Source: Cyanobacteriota bacterium (lineage in GTDB: Bacteria; Acidobacteriota; Vicinamibacteria; Vicinamibacterales; UBA2999). Taken from it: a stretch of DNA of 64,000 bases. Each line of letters begins with the position of its first letter. Positions within the stretch are counted from its first letter, which is position 1. Where the stretch lies: positions 62,001 through 126,000 of the forward strand of contig JAIEMQ010000044.1 of NCBI GenBank assembly GCA_019752015.1. The letters run 5' to 3'. This document shows positions 18,226-28,797 of this stretch, piece after piece. A model generated the notes under the pieces. The model made no database searches and was not told where the DNA came from. It worked only from the letters and a program-made list of their open reading frames with translations. The position numbers and the translations under genes are program-made.

Positions 18226-19890
18226 TTACTTCTCCTGTTGTTGCTGCGAAGACGTCGTCGTGCGAACGGTCGGGTACTTGATGCCCAGCTGATCGAGATA
18301 CGTCTTGTACTTGGTCGGGTCGTAATAGAACTTCTTCATCTGATCGCGATACTTGTCGAGGATCGCCTTGTTGAGATGCGTCGCCGGCGGCGTGTCCTTC
18401 TTGATGAACGGGATGTACTTCACGTCCCTGGTCTGAACGTTGTTGAAGTAATCCCAGGCCGCCTTGACCAGCTCGGGCTTGGTCAGGAGATCGAGCACGG
18501 TCATCGCCTGCACCTTCGCTCCGGCCACCACGCCCTTGTGCGCGATCGGCGTGGCGCTGGCAATTGCGCTCGACCAGTTATGACCGGGCAAGCCGGGAAT
18601 GTTTGCCGGATAGCTCAGGGTCACCGTGGGGTAATTCCACGAGACGTCGCCGATGTCGTCGGAGCCGCCGCCGGTATTTTCGCGATCGGGATTCGGGCGA
18701 CCAAGCTCGCCGAGTTTGAGCGCGAGGCCCTCGATGCGAGGATTGCCGAGCTCCTTCTGCAATGCCTTGGCGAGCGTTTGATCTTCCTCCGACCACGTCG
18801 GCAGGCCGACGGTCTTGATGTTTTCGTACATCGCTTCGGCGACCGCTTTATTCATGTGCTGCGGATACGCGGTGCCGAGAATGCGCGACGTCATCCTGGT
18901 GTTCGTCATCATCGCCGCGCCTTCGGCCATCTTGTTGCCGATGTCCCACAACTCCTGGATGTGCGGCTGATCGCTCTCGCGGAAATACCACCAGATGCTG
19001 GCGTTGCGCGGCACCACGTTCGGCTGATCGCCGCCGTTGGTGATCACCGAGTGCGTGCGCTGCGAGAGGCGCAGGTGCTCGCGACGGTACTGCATGCCGA
19101 TGCTCATCAGCTCGACGGCGTCGAGCGCCGAGCGGCCGCGCCACGGCGCGCCAGCGGAATGCGCGGTCTCGCCTTCGAACGTGTATTCGACCGACACCAT
19201 GCCGTTGCCGCCGCCTTCACCCCACCGCACGCCGAGGTTGCTGCCGACGTGCGCGAACAGCACGACGTCGACATCCTTGAACATGCCGTCACGCACGTAC
19301 CACGCCTTGGTCGCCAGCTGCTCTTCGGCAACGCCCGGCCACAACATGATCGTGCCGGGCAGCTTGTCGCGCTCCATGATGCGCTTCACGGCGATCGCGG
19401 CGACGATGTTCATCGGCATGCCGGTGTTGTGGCCTTCGCCGTGACCGGGCGCGCCGGTCAGAATCGGATCGGCGTAGGCAACGCCGGGCTTCTGCGAGGC
19501 CTGCGGGATGCCATCGATGTCGGAGCCGATCGCGATCACCGGCTTGCCCGATCCGTACTTCGCGACCCACGCGGTCGGGATGCCGGCAAAGCCGCGCTGC
19601 ACCGTGAAGCCGTACTTCTCGAGCTGCGCGGTGAGATAGCGCGACGTCTCGACTTCCTGCATGCCGAGCTCGCCGAAGCTGAAGACGGAGTCGACCATCT
19701 CCTGCGCCAGCTTCGACATTTCGTCGACGCCGCGCACCGCGTCCTTCTTGTAGTCGCCAAGCTTTGGCGTATCGGCAAACACGCCGGTCGGCGCCGGGGC
19801 CGGCGTCGCATTGCCGCCCTGCGGCCGTTGCGCCGACATGGTGGCGCCCGCCATCAGCGCGATCAGAACCGCTGCAAGTGGTCGTGTCAT
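18226..19890 (-). CDS. Secreted M20-family amidohydrolase (AbgB-like), copy 1
   Basis: A 554-residue paralogue of the downstream gene, sharing long identical stretches such as GHGEGHNTGMP and GETAHSAGAPWRGR. Metal-binding and satellite domains are intact. I place the start at ATG 19890: a full AGGAGG occupies 19897-19902, leaving a 6-base spacer, whereas the ATG at 19896 abuts the AGGAGG and the longer frame to 19965 overlaps the upstream gene. The signal peptide then begins MTRPLAAVLIALMAGATMSAQ. The SD overlaps the TAG of the prolyl oligopeptidase, so translation is coupled. Likely a periplasmic amidase acting with the S9 peptidase in peptide or acyl-amino-acid scavenging. Confidence 0.88.
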   Translation of the reverse strand: MTRPLAAVLIALMAGATMSAQRPQGGNATPAPAPTGVFADTPKLGDYKKDAVRGVDEMSKLAQEMVDSVFSFGELGMQEVETSRYLTAQLEKYGFTVQRGFAGIPTAWVAKYGSGKPVIAIGSDIDGIPQASQKPGVAYADPILTGAPGHGEGHNTGMPMNIVAAIAVKRIMERDKLPGTIMLWPGVAEEQLATKAWYVRDGMFKDVDVVLFAHVGSNLGVRWGEGGGNGMVSVEYTFEGETAHSAGAPWRGRSALDAVELMSIGMQYRREHLRLSQRTHSVITNGGDQPNVVPRNASIWWYFRESDQPHIQELWDIGNKMAEGAAMMTNTRMTSRILGTAYPQHMNKAVAEAMYENIKTVGLPTWSEEDQTLAKALQKELGNPRIEGLALKLGELGRPNPDRENTGGGSDDIGDVSWNYPTVTLSYPANIPGLPGHNWSSAIASATPIAHKGVVAGAKVQAMTVLDLLTKPELVKAAWDYFNNVQTRDVKYIPFIKKDTPPATHLNKAILDKYRDQMKKFYYDPTKYKTYLDQLGIKYPTVRTTTSSQQQQEK

Positions 19891-19900
19891 TTCCATCCTC

Positions 19901-22060
<2,160 letters not shown>

Positions 22061-22068
22061 AGCGCCGA

Positions 22069-22074
22069 ATTATA
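22069..22074 (-). promoter_or_regulatory. Consensus -10 hexamer TATAAT, 8 bases from start codon
   Basis: On the minus strand TATAAT is followed by eight bases and then the ATG at 22060 of the prolyl oligopeptidase. Transcription would begin at or next to the start codon. No convincing -35 is seen at 16-18 bases. Such spacing suggests a leaderless mRNA. Confidence 0.5.
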
Positions 22075-22126
22075 TTGAGATATCCGCTCGTACACTCCAC
22101 TTCCTCGATGGGCCGGCGGCCACCGG

Positions 22127-23062
22127 ATGACGCTCTACGCGTGGGCCAGAAAGCGCGTGCTGGCCGCCCTGCCGGTGGCCGAACGCCGCTTTTTCGATGT
22201 CGCGCCCGATTCCCGCGTCCTGGCGCATTGCAACTGGCAGCCGGACCGTAAGTCGGCGCCGACGCTGCTGGCGCTGCACGGTCTCGAAGGATCGAGCGAG
22301 GCGCATTACATGCGCGGCCTGGCCGACAAGGCGTTCGGCGCGGGCTTCAACGTGGTTCGTCTCAATCAGCGGAACTGCGGCGGCACCGAGCACCTGTCAC
22401 GCGGCCTTTATCACTCCGGCCTGACGGCGGATCCGGTGGTGGTCCTGAAGGAGCTGCGCGATCGCGATGGGCTGACGCGGTTTGGTGTCGCGGGCTATTC
22501 ACTGGGCGGCAACATCACGATGAAGCTCGCCGGCGAGCTCGGCGAGCGCGAGCTGCCGGAGGTGAAGGCGTTCGCGGCGGTGTCGCCGGTGATCGAGCTC
22601 GAAGCGTGCATGCAATCGATCGAGCGGCGCGAAAACCGGATCTACGAATGGAACTTCTGCCGCAACCTGCAGGGCCGCATGCGCCGCAAAGCGAAGATCT
22701 TTCCGGATCTCTTCGACCTCAACGGACTGTGGAAGATCTGGTCGATCCGCGCGTTCGACGATCGCTACACCGCGCCGCATCATGGCTTCCACGGCGCCAA
22801 CGATTACTACCATCGCGCCAGCGCGATGCGCGTGATCGATCGCGTGGCGCGGCCCTCGCTGATCCTCAGCGCCGCCGACGATCCGTTCGTGCCGCCGGAG
22901 ATCTTCGATGCGCCGGCGGTGAAGAACAATCCCAACATCACGACCGTCATCACACCGTATGGCGGCCATTGCGCGTTTGTAGAGCCGACTCAGCCAAACA
23001 GTTATGATGGTTACTTCGCTGAAACCCTCATCGTTGATTTTCTGAAGGAGAAGACTGCATGA
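22127..23062 (+). CDS. YheT-type alpha/beta hydrolase
   Basis: A 311-residue cytoplasmic alpha/beta-hydrolase of the YheT (AbhD1/3-like) family. Features are LLALHGLEGSSEAHYMRG for the oxyanion loop, NQRNCGGTEHLSRGLYH, a conserved family motif, the nucleophile elbow GYSLGG with Ser125, Asp near 262 in SAADDPFVP, and His near 291 in YGGHCAFVE. Family members hydrolyse short esters or lipids; the physiological substrate is unknown. The gene is divergent from the S9 peptidase and its stop overlaps the start of the next gene (ATGA). No strong Shine-Dalgarno precedes the ATG at 22127. Confidence 0.9.
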   Translation: MTLYAWARKRVLAALPVAERRFFDVAPDSRVLAHCNWQPDRKSAPTLLALHGLEGSSEAHYMRGLADKAFGAGFNVVRLNQRNCGGTEHLSRGLYHSGLTADPVVVLKELRDRDGLTRFGVAGYSLGGNITMKLAGELGERELPEVKAFAAVSPVIELEACMQSIERRENRIYEWNFCRNLQGRMRRKAKIFPDLFDLNGLWKIWSIRAFDDRYTAPHHGFHGANDYYHRASAMRVIDRVARPSLILSAADDPFVPPEIFDAPAVKNNPNITTVITPYGGHCAFVEPTQPNSYDGYFAETLIVDFLKEKTA

Positions 23063-23433
23063 TTCGCGGCGCTCGTGTTCTCATCGCTACGCTCGCACTC
23101 GTCCTGTTCGCATCAACCGCCTTCGCGCAGAAGGCCGCCGTCGGCACGTGGGAGCTGACGACGATCTCGCCCGAAGGTGAATTCAAGTCGACGCTGGTCG
23201 TGCGCGAGGAGGGCGGCAAGCTGGCCGCCGTCGGCAAGAGCGCGCAGGGCGAGCGGCCCTACGACAGCGTCGCCGTCGAGGGCGATCAGATCAAACTGGT
23301 CATCACCATCTCGTACAACGGCTCGCCGATGGTCATCACGTATGTCGGGAAGGTCGAGAAGGACAAGATGGCCGGCGATGCGGATTACGGCGGCCTCGCC
23401 ACGGGCACGTGGTCCGCGACTGCGCAGAAGTAG
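23059..23433 (+). CDS. Small secreted protein, unknown function
   Basis: A 124-residue protein with a clear signal peptide (hydrophobic residues 7-22, cleavage near AFAQ) and a compact beta-rich mature part of about 100 residues (KAAVGTWELTTISPEGEF, TLVVREEGGKLAAVGK, VITISYNGSPMVITYVGK). The pattern of paired strands resembles lipocalin-like or DUF2147-like small beta-barrels seen in acidobacteria, but no family is assigned. The ATG overlaps the TGA of the YheT hydrolase by four bases, and GAAGGAG lies upstream, so the two are co-translated. Confidence 0.75.
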   Translation: MIRGARVLIATLALVLFASTAFAQKAAVGTWELTTISPEGEFKSTLVVREEGGKLAAVGKSAQGERPYDSVAVEGDQIKLVITISYNGSPMVITYVGKVEKDKMAGDADYGGLATGTWSATAQK

Positions 23434-23479
23434 CACTGACGGCATAACGCGTGGTCCCCGTCACGCCGATATCGCGTGC

Positions 23480-23971
23480 ATGACGGGGCCCCCTCGCACC
23501 CCGCCCGGCGCATCTCCGCCGGGCGAGAATGCGCAACCGAGTGAAGACACGGGCGATGCGCTCGAGTGGCAGAGCGAGCTCGATGTGGCGATCGCCGACA
23601 TCGACTCGCGCCTGCGTCATCCCCGCCGCCGCGCCACCGACACGCAACCGGCATCCGGCGCGCCTGGATTCACAACGGAAGTCATCGACGAGATCGCGTG
23701 GCGGGTCGCGGAGCTGCTGCGCCGCGACGGCGGCGCGCCCGTCCAGGCGACCGCGGTGGCGGCCGCCATTTCGAAGACCGTGACGCCTCCCGCCGCGCAG
23801 CGCGCCGCCGCATTGATTCCGCCGCCCGCACCGCTGCCGGAGCCGAGGAAGTTACCGCACGGAATCGCGCTGTCGATCCGGATTCGCAAACCGTTCTTCC
23901 GGCTGCCATGGCCGTTCCGCCGACGCCATCGTCAGCGGATGATCATGTTCTCGGATTACCGGATCTCCTAG
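23480..23971 (+). CDS. Hypothetical Pro/Ala/Arg-rich protein
   Basis: A 163-residue reading frame beginning at ATG 23480. The N-terminal 40 residues are Pro/Gly-rich and disordered; residues about 60-85 could form a helix (TEVIDEIAWRVAELLRRD); a proline-rich linker follows, and the tail is strongly basic with Phe and Trp (RKPFFRLPWPFRRRHRQ). The amphipathic VIDEIAWRVAELLRR segment resembles helices in small acidobacterial hypothetical proteins. There is no signal peptide. It is supported by codon periodicity and lack of a competing gene, but the start and reality are uncertain. Confidence 0.5.
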   Translation: MTGPPRTPPGASPPGENAQPSEDTGDALEWQSELDVAIADIDSRLRHPRRRATDTQPASGAPGFTTEVIDEIAWRVAELLRRDGGAPVQATAVAAAISKTVTPPAAQRAAALIPPPAPLPEPRKLPHGIALSIRIRKPFFRLPWPFRRRHRQRMIMFSDYRIS

Positions 23972-23973
23972 TA

Positions 23974-23989
23974 TCCGGCTGAAGCCGGA
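23974..23989. repeat. Short hairpin TCCGGCT-GA-AGCCGGA
   Basis: Perfect 7-base arms with a 2-base loop occupy the 27-base convergent gap between the hypothetical gene and the amidase. Read on the + strand it encodes RLKPDTT, a string I recall from many mis-called proteins in Vicinamibacteria, so this is probably one copy of a dispersed REP-like element. It could also serve as a bidirectional transcription stop. Confidence 0.65.
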
Positions 23990-23998
23990 CACCACCCG

Positions 23999-25579
23999 TC
24001 ATTGCGCGAGAGTCGGCGTGTAGTTCGGCGCCTTGCGCGCCTTCGTCGCCTGCTCGATCGCAAATCCAAACCCGATCAACTCGCCTTCGCTATACGCGCG
24101 GCCCATGAACGTGATGCCGAGCGGCAATCCGTGGCTGTCGCCGATCGGCACGGTGAGGCTCGGCGTGCCGGCCACTGCCGCCATGCCGTAACCGGCGCCA
24201 ACGAAGTGATCGCCCAGAACGTGATCGGTCGGCCACGCGGGAGAAAGACTCGGCGCTATCAGCGCATCAAGCTTGTGCGCGTTGAGCGCCGCGATCAGCC
24301 CGTCCTTCCCGGCCAGACGACGCGCGGCGTCGCGGGCTTTGATGTAAGCCGCATCAGTGAGCGGTCCTTTCTTCTGGGCCTGCTCGAAGATTTCCTGACC
24401 AAAGATCGGCATCACCTGCTTCGCATTGGCCTTGTTCCAGGCAATCAGCGCCTCGAGCGACGCGTGCGATGACCCGGCGTTCTTCAGGTAGGCGTTCAAG
24501 CCGTCCTTGAATTCGTAGAGCAGCACCTCGAACTCCGGATCGTTCCAGTTGTTGTAGGTTGGAATCTTCACGTCGATCACTTCGGCGCCGGCCGCCTTGA
24601 TCTTCTCGATGGCCGCCTCCATCGACGCGTCGACGTCGGGGTGATATGCCATCGCCTGCCGGACGACGCCGAAACGCCTGCCCCTGAGTGCGTCGGCCTT
24701 CAGGAAGGTCGTGTAGTCCGCGGCGATCTTTCCCGTTGCCGCTGACCCGGACGGATCGGCAGCATCGACGCCGGCCATTGCCGTCAACAACAGCGCGACA
24801 TCCGACACGGTGCGCGCCATCGGTCCGGCGGTGTCCTGCGCCACCGAGATCGGAATGATGCCGGAGCGGCTCACCACGCCCACGGTCGGCTTCAACCCCG
24901 CGAGGCCGTTCACCGACGAGGGGCAGATGATGCTGCCGTCCGTTTCCGTGCCGACGCCAATCGCCGCGAGGCTGGCGGCGATCGCGCTGCCGGTGCCGGA
25001 GCTCGATCCGCATGGATTGCGATCGAGCACGTACGGATTCTTCGTCTGCCCGCCGCGCGAGCTCCACCCGGACGACGAACGTGTCGATCGGAAGTTGGCC
25101 CACTCGCTGAGATTCGCCTTGCCGAGAATCACGGCGCCGGCGTCGCGCAGGCGCTTGACCATGAACGCATCCGCCGCGGGATGATTGTCGGCCAGCGCCA
25201 GCGAGCCCGCCGAGTTCACCATCCCGGCCACGTCGACGTTGTCCTTGATCAAGACGGGAATGCCATGCATCGGGCTGCGGACTTTGCCGGCCTTGCGCTC
25301 AGCATCGAGCGCGGCCGCATCAGCCGCGGCTGTCGGATTGAGCTCAATGACCGCGTTCAGCGTCGGACCGGCATCATCGATCTTCGCGATGCGATCGAGA
25401 TACGCGCGCGTCAGCGCCTCGGCGGTCAGCTGCCCAGACGCCATTCGATCGCGCGCATCGGTGGCACTGACCTCGACAACATCGATCGACGGCGCCGCCG
25501 GCGATGCGTTCGAAGGCGTCGGCGACTGCGGCGCGCACGCCACCGAGCCGATCGCAAGAGTGACAAGAAGCTTCTTCAT
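23999..25579 (-). CDS. Amidase-signature hydrolase, lipoprotein
   Basis: A 526-residue amidase of the GatA/FAAH superfamily with the Ser-cisSer-Lys triad: Lys112 (PVLIKDNVD), Ser192 in GSSSG (191-195) and nucleophile Ser216 in TDGSI. The N-terminus (hydrophobic core and Cys15, SVACAPQ) looks like a lipoprotein signal, so it is probably anchored on the periplasmic side. A role in tRNA charging is excluded by export and the absence of gatB/gatC; it more likely hydrolyses an aryl or peptide amide. Its ATG overlaps the TGA of the DUF72 gene by four bases. Confidence 0.9.
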   Translation of the reverse strand: MKKLLVTLAIGSVACAPQSPTPSNASPAAPSIDVVEVSATDARDRMASGQLTAEALTRAYLDRIAKIDDAGPTLNAVIELNPTAAADAAALDAERKAGKVRSPMHGIPVLIKDNVDVAGMVNSAGSLALADNHPAADAFMVKRLRDAGAVILGKANLSEWANFRSTRSSSGWSSRGGQTKNPYVLDRNPCGSSSGTGSAIAASLAAIGVGTETDGSIICPSSVNGLAGLKPTVGVVSRSGIIPISVAQDTAGPMARTVSDVALLLTAMAGVDAADPSGSAATGKIAADYTTFLKADALRGRRFGVVRQAMAYHPDVDASMEAAIEKIKAAGAEVIDVKIPTYNNWNDPEFEVLLYEFKDGLNAYLKNAGSSHASLEALIAWNKANAKQVMPIFGQEIFEQAQKKGPLTDAAYIKARDAARRLAGKDGLIAALNAHKLDALIAPSLSPAWPTDHVLGDHFVGAGYGMAAVAGTPSLTVPIGDSHGLPLGITFMGRAYSEGELIGFGFAIEQATKARKAPNYTPTLAQ

Positions 25580-26289
25580 ACGGTTTGACCAAGCAGCGAC
25601 ATCATCCGCTGCCCGAACGCCGCGCCCTTTCCTTCATCCTCGTGCTTGAAATACACGAACACATCCTTCGCCGTCGCGCCGGACTGTTTCGCGGTGTCGG
25701 CCCATCTGGCAATGTCGGCTTCGCCGTAGCCTTCGTCGCGCAGCCGGAAGTAGGCGTAGTCGGCGGTCTGGACGAGCGGCGTCTCGCGCGTCTCGCTGTC
25801 GGCGATGCAGAGCGCGATGTTGCGCTGCCGCAATGCATCCAAGACCTCGTCTTCGAGCCACGACGGGTTGCGAAACTCGAACGCCGCCGTCGTCTTCGGC
25901 GGCAGCAACGCGAGGAATTCCTTCAGCAGGCCGGCGTCCTTCTTGAAGTTCGGCGGCAACTGAAACAGCAACGCCGCCATCTGCGGCCCGAGCTCAGACG
26001 CGGCTGTCAGAAATCCGCTGACCGAGCTTTCGACTTCAGCCGCGCGCAGGCGCTTGTCGTGCGTGATGCGCTTCGGCGCCTTCAACGTGAAACGGAACGA
26101 AGGCGGCACCTGCGCGCGCCAGCCGGCGATGAGCTTCGGCGTCGGCATGCGATAAAAGGTGTAATTGATTTCGACGGTTGGGAATTTGCTCGCGTAGTAC
26201 GGGAGCATCTTGGCCGCCGGCAGATCCGCCGGATAAAAGCTTCCCTTCCATTCCGGGTAGTTGTACCCGCTCGTTCCGATCAAAATCAT
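25576..26289 (-). CDS. DUF72 (YecE-type) TIM-barrel protein
   Basis: A DUF72 protein of about 237 residues with conserved text GTSGYNYPEWKGSFYP, FPTVEINYTFYRMP, FTLKAPKRITHDKRL, AFEFRNPSWL and VFVYFKHEDEGKGAAF. The fold is a TIM barrel like that of UV endonuclease/xylose isomerase relatives; no biochemical role is established. I prefer the ATG at 26289; the in-frame GTG at 26298 lies inside a terminal arm of the large palindrome 26284-26520. It is translationally coupled to the amidase downstream. Confidence 0.88.
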   Translation of the reverse strand: MILIGTSGYNYPEWKGSFYPADLPAAKMLPYYASKFPTVEINYTFYRMPTPKLIAGWRAQVPPSFRFTLKAPKRITHDKRLRAAEVESSVSGFLTAASELGPQMAALLFQLPPNFKKDAGLLKEFLALLPPKTTAAFEFRNPSWLEDEVLDALRQRNIALCIADSETRETPLVQTADYAYFRLRDEGYGEADIARWADTAKQSGATAKDVFVYFKHEDEGKGAAFGQRMMSLLGQTV

Positions 26290-26520
26290 TTTGTCCACAG
26301 ATTACAGGATTACACCGATTCTGACTTCCCCGGCGTCGCCGATCAGCAGAAGACCGGCGGGCGAAGCCCCGCGGCGGCGAAAGGAACGCGGGAACAAGCG
26401 AGCGGCAGATTCCGGGCGCTCGTTTGTTCCCACGTTCCTTTCGCCGCCACGGCGGGGCGCTACGCGCCCCGCGCCGGTCTTCTCGGAATCTGTGAAATCG
26501 GTGAAATCTGTGGATAAGAT
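26284..26520. repeat. Giant palindromic element (about 235 bases) filling a divergent promoter region
   Basis: Nested perfect or near-perfect arms: 26348-26359 with 26472-26483 (AGAAGACCGGCG), 26373-26388 with 26433-26448 (16 of 16), and 26390-26403 with 26418-26431 (13 of 14, the mismatch giving a G-U pair), around a 14-base loop. Outer arms are degenerate 9-base CACAGATTx units ending in TTGTCCACA (26291-26299) and, inverted, TTATCCACA (26509-26517), the latter equal to a DnaA box. It abuts the starts of both neighbouring genes. Confidence 0.85.
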
Positions 26521-26526
26521 CTCTGA

Positions 26527-27387
26527 GTGCGCCGCGCTGCCCTCTTGATCATCGCTTTACTGTCCGGTGCGTGCACGCGTGAGCCCGAAGAACGCACGTA
26601 TCAGCTCACTGGACAGATTCTCGTCGTCAAGCCGGACACCAAGGAACTCCTGGTCAAGCATGAAGACATCCCCGGATTCATGCCCGCGATGACAATGCCG
26701 TATACGGTGAAGGATGCGGCGCTGATCAAGGATCGGGCAGCCGGCGACCTGATCACGGCCACGCTCGTGGTCGGCGGCGTCGGCGCCTATCTGTCCGCGA
26801 TCACCAAGACCGGATCCGCGCCGCTGCCCGAAGACGCGCGCACGACGATCCCCGCGGCTGCGGGCGTGCAGATCCTGAAGGCGGGCGACGCGCTGCCTGA
26901 TACACCGCTGACCGATCAGGACGGCCGGTCAATCTCGCTGCAGGATTTTCGCGGCTCGGCACTGGCCGTCAGCTTTATCTACACCCGCTGTCCGCTGCCG
27001 CAGTTCTGCCCGCTGATCGATCGCCGCTTCAGTGAAGTGCAGAACCACGCGGTCGACGATCCGGTGCTCAGGGGCCGGTTGAAGTTGTTATCGATCAGCT
27101 TCGATCCGGCGTTCGATCAGCCGGCGGTCTTGCGTGTGCACGCCAGGAAGCTCGGCGCGAATCCCACCGTGTGGCTGTTTGCCACCGCCGACGAAGCGGC
27201 CGTCGATCGGCTGGCGGCGACGTTCGGCATCAATGTCATTCGCGAGAAGGACGGCACGATCACGCACAACCTGCGGACCGCAGTGATCAATCCGGCCGGA
27301 CGGATCGTTTCGATCCTCGACAACAACACGTGGACCGCCCCCGACCTCGTGACCGCCCTCAAGAATGCCCTCACCGCCCCGCGTTGA
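26527..27387 (+). CDS. SCO1/SenC-type copper lipoprotein with CusF-like N-terminal domain
   Basis: A 286-residue protein. A lipoprotein-like signal (LLSGAC, Cys16) leads to a copper-binding CusF/CusB-like domain (about 24-95; GFMPAMTMPY carries the Met-rich copper site). The SCO1/thioredoxin-fold domain follows (about 115-285) with the metal Cys pair Cys155 and Cys161 (TRCPLPQFCP) and His247 (ITHNLR). SCO proteins deliver copper to the CuA site of cytochrome oxidase; the extra CusF-like domain could hold or hand over the copper. The start is GTG 26527, seven bases past the large palindrome. No oxidase genes adjoin, but CuA-like and cupredoxin genes occur at 51919-53635. Confidence 0.9.
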   Translation: MRRAALLIIALLSGACTREPEERTYQLTGQILVVKPDTKELLVKHEDIPGFMPAMTMPYTVKDAALIKDRAAGDLITATLVVGGVGAYLSAITKTGSAPLPEDARTTIPAAAGVQILKAGDALPDTPLTDQDGRSISLQDFRGSALAVSFIYTRCPLPQFCPLIDRRFSEVQNHAVDDPVLRGRLKLLSISFDPAFDQPAVLRVHARKLGANPTVWLFATADEAAVDRLAATFGINVIREKDGTITHNLRTAVINPAGRIVSILDNNTWTAPDLVTALKNALTAPR

Positions 27388-27412
27388 TTCCCTGCGGATC
27401 GTCCCGCCGCGC

Positions 27413-28060
27413 ATGGCCTTTACGAAGGCGGAGCGCGCGTTAATCGCACGGCTCAACACGCCGGCGAAGGTTCAGCGCTGGCTGAACGCGCTGCCCTACA
27501 ACACGGAAAAAGGCGGCGTGACCCAGCGGAGTTTCCGCCCGGTCATACGGTTGAAGATGGCGCATTGCATGGAGGCGGCGCTGTTCGCGGCCGTCGTCCT
27601 CGAGCAGCATGGCTACCCGCCGCTCGTGATGAGCCTCGAGTCGCAGGACTGGCTCGATCATGTGATCTTCGTCTATCGAGAGAAGACCGGCTGGGGATCG
27701 GTCGCGCGATCGCGCGATCCCGGGCTGCATGGCCGCAAGCCGCGCTTCAAGACACCACGCGCGCTTGCTCGTAGTTACTACGACGGCTATGTCGACTACA
27801 GCGGCAGGTTGAAGGGATTCGGCGTCGCGAATCTCGCGGATGCGATGGGCGGCTACGACTGGCGGCTGACGACCAAGAACGTGTGGGCGGTCGAGCAGAT
27901 GCTGATCGATCTGCCGCATCGGAAAATCACGTCGTCGATCCGCCGCTATCGCGTGCTGTTGCGAAAATATCGCGCCTATCGTGCCGCGCATGACGGGCGG
28001 AAGCCGCTCTACTACCGCGGCAAAGACAAGTGGGAGCCGCTGCCGAAGGAATTTTACTAG
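27413..28060 (+). CDS. Transglutaminase-like cysteine-fold protein, unknown function
   Basis: About 215 residues. The core has a Cys at a helix start (KMAHCMEAALFAA), then VMSLESQDWLDHVIFVY with a His on a strand, the Cys-His arrangement of transglutaminase-like folds. The tail is basic and Tyr-rich (KYRAYRAAHDGRKPLYYRG). No signal peptide. I choose ATG 27413 because it avoids overlap with the SCO1 gene; an in-frame ATG at 27365 would overlap it by 23 bases. Neither start has a good Shine-Dalgarno. Its stop overlaps the stop of the convergent EEP gene by four bases. Confidence 0.65.
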   Translation: MAFTKAERALIARLNTPAKVQRWLNALPYNTEKGGVTQRSFRPVIRLKMAHCMEAALFAAVVLEQHGYPPLVMSLESQDWLDHVIFVYREKTGWGSVARSRDPGLHGRKPRFKTPRALARSYYDGYVDYSGRLKGFGVANLADAMGGYDWRLTTKNVWAVEQMLIDLPHRKITSSIRRYRVLLRKYRAYRAAHDGRKPLYYRGKDKWEPLPKEFY

Positions 28061-28797
28061 TCGAAGCCGATCTTGAGGTCGGCGACGAGCGGCAGGTGAT
28101 CCGACGCCATCAGCGTCATGCGATCGCGCGGCATCGAGACTTTCAACACCTCCACTTTCCCTTCGTAGTAAATGTGATCGAGGTGGAGGATGGGAAAGAA
28201 TCCAGGATAGGTTCGCCCGCCGCGTTTCAGGTGCTTGCGCAGGTCCACGCTCTGCAGCCGCTCGGCGAGGATGTCCTTCTCGATCCCGCGCGCCCATTCG
28301 TTGAAGTCGCCGAGCACGATCTTCGGCCCGACCACGCGACGGTCGTGAACGATCGAGGCGAGCTTGACGGCCTGGCTGCGACGCTCGAGCAGTGACGTGC
28401 CGAAATGCACGTTGTAAAAATGCAGCGTGTCGTCATCGAGCGCGAGGTCGACGCGCTGGACGCCGCGGTGCTCGCACGTCTTCCACGTCAGGTCGTGCTG
28501 CTGGTGGTGCCGGATCGGCAGCCGGCTGAGGACGACGTTGCCGAACAGCGCGGTCCGGAGGTGACGCGTCGGCGCCATCACCCAGCCCATGCCGAGTGCA
28601 GCCCCCAACTCCGCGGCCTGCCCCGCCTTCAACGGGCTGGCGCCAATGACTTCCTGGAGCGCGATCACGTCGGCGTCGATGGTGGCGAGCACCCCGGCAA
28701 TGCGTTCGAGCCGCGTGCGGCCGTCGAGGCCGCGTCCGCGATGAATGTTGTAGGTCGCGACGCGCACGGTGCGCGTTCGCTTCGCCTCGTCCGCCAT
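28057..28797 (-). CDS. Endonuclease/exonuclease/phosphatase family protein
   Basis: A 246-residue EEP-superfamily hydrolase, the fold of exonuclease III, DNase I and inositol phosphatases. Motifs: TYNIHRGRGLDG (metal-site Asn), VIALQEV (catalytic Glu), LYNVHFGTS-type His strand FYNVHFGTSLLERR, VLGDFNEWA (Asp/Asn pair) and the final ASDHLPLVADL with the catalytic Asp-His. The family has phosphodiesterase activity on nucleic acid or lipids; no signal peptide, so cytoplasmic. A GATase or restriction context is absent. The start overlaps the stop of the upstream zinc-ribbon gene by one base. Confidence 0.9.
   Translation of the reverse strand: MADEAKRTRTVRVATYNIHRGRGLDGRTRLERIAGVLATIDADVIALQEVIGASPLKAGQAAELGAALGMGWVMAPTRHLRTALFGNVVLSRLPIRHHQQHDLTWKTCEHRGVQRVDLALDDDTLHFYNVHFGTSLLERRSQAVKLASIVHDRRVVGPKIVLGDFNEWARGIEKDILAERLQSVDLRKHLKRGGRTYPGFFPILHLDHIYYEGKVEVLKVSMPRDRMTLMASDHLPLVADLKIGFD

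Noticed and set aside
26284-26520. Replication origin because of DnaA-like boxes
   Set aside because: Only two boxes, both in the arms of a palindrome, with no A/T-rich unwinding region and no dnaA, dnaN or parAB nearby.
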